DNA from: a virus | Length of the DNA stretch: 24,648 nt | Virus record (IMG/VR): IMGVR_UViG_3300031658_000116 | Location: 1-24,648 of that record | Strand: one strand, 5' to 3' | Shown here: piece after piece, positions 22,696 to 24,648 of the stretch | How positions within the stretch are numbered: the stretch's first letter is position 1 | Layout of the letters: each line of letters opens with the position of its first letter | Program-made: the position numbers and the translations under genes | The notes under the pieces: generated by a model | Databases searched by the model: none | What the model was told of the DNA's origin: nothing | The model's input: the letters and a program-made list of their open reading frames with translations, nothing else

Positions 22696-24648
22696 CTACG
22701 AAAAGAAGTTACGAGAGCCAAGGACTTTATCTATTTCTAGATCACCCAGCTCTGGTACTTCTACCGTGCAGCCATTGTTTGTTACGTACTTCTTGACTGC
22801 TTCCAAGGGGTTATCATCGCTATACATAGCAACGAACATCTCTTGTGTTAGTTGTTTTAATTTGTTAACATCAGATGCATGGCAACTAAAGCTGTCATGT
22901 ACGGCACCGAAGTTAACACCGAAATCATCAATCACTAAGGCCATGTGAGTAGCATCCTGCGAGTGAATGTAGTTAGGAGAGATACCTGCGCTGGCTTCTC
23001 TTCTGTTAGTTGTTTCCAAGTAGATCTTAGCTACATGGTTGATACGACCTGGTTGCTTAGAAGCACCACCAATAACACCACGTAAGGTAGACTTACAGGT
23101 GTCCTGTCTTGTAGCGTTTACCTTGTAGATAACAGGGAAACCAGACTTAGTCATCCAGCGTATATCTTCTCCAGCATGACCGTTGACTAACACTAGTTTA
23201 CACTCAGCTATCTTAGAGTTAATAGTGTTTAGCTCCATAGTAGTTTCAGGTGTAGGGTTAGCCTTTTGTACTTTGTTAGCTTCCCTTGCTAGCTTCTTAT
23301 ATTTGTTTATCTTAGCATGAGATACTTTCTTACCTGTAGTATCTTGATACTCAAAGGTACCTAACTCCCACTGAGCTAACTCTTGTAGGAACTTCATGGT
23401 AGTCTGAGAACCAGGACATACTGCCTCGATTGCTTTAAGTACGTGAGTAGACAAGTCATCACAGTCAATCTGAGTAATGTTATACAACTCATCAGCCCCT
23501 GCTTGTACACAATCAGAGTACATAGACTCAGCTATTGTTTGTGCACCAGCAGAGTAAGCACGAGTCATTGTAGCTCGCTTAGAGATTAACTTACGTATCT
23601 CCGCATAGGACATGGGCCTATCTTTAAAGAAGTCAGGTGCTAGTTCTACTAACTTCTGTGCTACCTTAACATACAAGTCATGGGGCACAGCACTATCACT
23701 CAGTGCTACAAGGTTACCTGTCTTACTATCTCTTGACAAAGCAGCAGAGTGTTGATAACCGTTACAGGTACCATCAATAGCTACAGGTATACTAGACATA
23801 GGTACTAGACCTTCTGTCTCCATGTCAGCAATGTCACACCACTCGATACAACAAGCAAGAAACACTACTGTCTTTTCACAGTCATGTAACGTTCCATTGT
23901 CAGCAGTACTCTCTATCATATCCCAGTTATTATTAAACCAGTTGATTCTATCTTCAAGAGAGAACTTATCTACGCTGATAGTATCAATACCTTCTGCGTC
24001 AAGTAAAGACTTATAGTCTTCTTCAACCCAGTCAGGGATGTTTTCCACGTTATACTTCTCGTTGTAAGAGTTAGCAGTGTGAATAGCCAAGGCACGTTTA
24101 CCTTCATCATCAATCACTTTACTCTTACTGAAAGACATTAAGCCTCGAGCAATATCGTTACCCTGATAGTTCATGTAAGGCTCTTTGTAGTATACTCTAC
24201 CTCGGTAGTCTAGATCTACTAGCGAGTAGAACTTATCCCACTCTACTAGTTGTTTAGCCTTACCTATAGTTGTTTTAATCTCAGCACGTTTAGCTCTTAC
24301 CTGCAGAGGACGTAGCGTCTTTTCCCACTCTTTAGCGATTAAATTGTAACCAGCCTTGGTAGAAGCACTAGGATTCTTCTGGTACTTCTCATAAGCAGTC
24401 TTTAGTAGGCTCTTAGGTATAGCCTTATCGTACATAGGAATATCTTTTGGCATAATGTTTTCAAGATTATCTAACAACACAGCTAGGACTTTAGGGTTAA
24501 TCTTCCAAGCTGTTTGTTGTAGATTGTTGGCTGCTCGTACGAAGGGAGAGTCAATGTAGATGTTATTGAAGGCATCTCGCTGATCTTGAGGTGCAGCAAT
24601 ACCCCAACGTTTAATCAAGGGGTAATTCTTTGGCTGCATAATGTTACT
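22696..24648 (-). CDS. T7-type single-subunit RNA polymerase (N-terminal part outside the window)
   Basis: The frame is open to the right edge, so the 647 residues from ATG 24639 are a fragment. T7 RNA polymerase has 883 residues, and this piece matches it from about residue 240 onward. Landmarks, numbered from that ATG: TAWKINPKVLAV (43-54); VDLDYRGRVY (141-150); motif A AIDGTCNGYQH with metal-binding Asp289; motif B KLISKRATMTRAY with Lys354 and Tyr362; HSQD (559-562); motif C HDS with Asp582. The C-terminus ends NFFS, like the FAFA foot of T7. The position equivalent to T7 Arg627 is Lys350. It would transcribe phage genes from its own promoters. Unlike T7, it lies on the strand opposite to the late genes and converges on them. 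Confidence 0.95.
   Translation of the reverse strand, partial: SNIMQPKNYPLIKRWGIAAPQDQRDAFNNIYIDSPFVRAANNLQQTAWKINPKVLAVLLDNLENIMPKDIPMYDKAIPKSLLKTAYEKYQKNPSASTKAGYNLIAKEWEKTLRPLQVRAKRAEIKTTIGKAKQLVEWDKFYSLVDLDYRGRVYYKEPYMNYQGNDIARGLMSFSKSKVIDDEGKRALAIHTANSYNEKYNVENIPDWVEEDYKSLLDAEGIDTISVDKFSLEDRINWFNNNWDMIESTADNGTLHDCEKTVVFLACCIEWCDIADMETEGLVPMSSIPVAIDGTCNGYQHSAALSRDSKTGNLVALSDSAVPHDLYVKVAQKLVELAPDFFKDRPMSYAEIRKLISKRATMTRAYSAGAQTIAESMYSDCVQAGADELYNITQIDCDDLSTHVLKAIEAVCPGSQTTMKFLQELAQWELGTFEYQDTTGKKVSHAKINKYKKLAREANKVQKANPTPETTMELNTINSKIAECKLVLVNGHAGEDIRWMTKSGFPVIYKVNATRQDTCKSTLRGVIGGASKQPGRINHVAKIYLETTNRREASAGISPNYIHSQDATHMALVIDDFGVNFGAVHDSFSCHASDVNKLKQLTQEMFVAMYSDDNPLEAVKKYVTNNGCTVEVPELGDLEIDKVLGSRNFFS

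Noticed and set aside
22682-22948. 88-codon + strand frame over the end of the RNA polymerase gene
   Set aside because: It lies antisense to conserved polymerase sequence in the motif C to C-terminus region and has no ribosome site.
24639-24648. ATG 24639 as the true start of the RNA polymerase
   Set aside because: The frame stays open to the window edge and the product would lack the N-terminal domain of about 240 residues found in T7 polymerase, so this Met is most likely internal.

Overview
The window is part of a lytic, T7-like podovirus genome. It holds the 3' part of a late virion-structure module on the + strand (positions 1 to about 22,024). This meets, head-on, the end of a module on the - strand (about 22,069 to 24,648) that carries a single-subunit T7-type RNA polymerase. 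A B12-dependent class II ribonucleotide reductase, small fibre chaperones and very large ejection-type proteins in AT-leaning DNA suggest a marine phage, most likely of an alphaproteobacterium such as a roseobacter-type host. That host assignment is an inference from gene content only. No host gene, integrase, tRNA, CRISPR array or insertion sequence is visible.

Layout. (a) 1-1272: the end of an unrecognised gene, a small beta-rich tail/fibre protein, a tail-assembly chaperone-like protein and a small acidic protein. (b) 1273-1376: an AT-rich spacer with two inverted repeats. (c) 1377-3333: a complete monomeric adenosylcobalamin-dependent RNR, sitting among structural genes, followed by a possible small basic ORF and a strong RNA hairpin. 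(d) 3335-9174: a tail protein (possible nozzle/beta-propeller), two fibre proteins sharing an Ig-like C-terminal domain, a 733-residue fibre/adhesin with GTN collagen-like repeats and a polyglycine tip, and a second fibre chaperone-like gene. (e) 9171-22,024: a GNAT-like protein in the position of T7 gp13, then five probable internal/ejected virion proteins totalling about 4,100 residues. One has an N-terminal transglycosylase-like domain and another an N-terminal staphylococcal-nuclease-like domain with its catalytic residues apparently kept. (f) 22,031-22,066: a hairpin with A-tract and T-tract flanks that can terminate transcription from both sides. (g) 22,069-24,648, - strand: RNA polymerase (its N-terminal part lies outside the window), two small unknown genes and a 25-residue hydrophobic micro-ORF translationally coupled to the last gene.

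How the genes fit together. The fibre cassette with its chaperones would determine host recognition, and the ejection proteins would open the cell wall and membrane and carry DNA in. The RNA polymerase would transcribe the late genes, and the RNR would supply deoxynucleotides where the host provides cobalamin. Terminase, portal, capsid, lysis and DNA replication genes are not in the window. The most unusual points are the nuclease domain fused to a putative ejected membrane-active protein, the coupled micro-ORF, the RNR embedded in the structural module, and the modular sharing of N- and C-terminal segments between neighbouring virion proteins.
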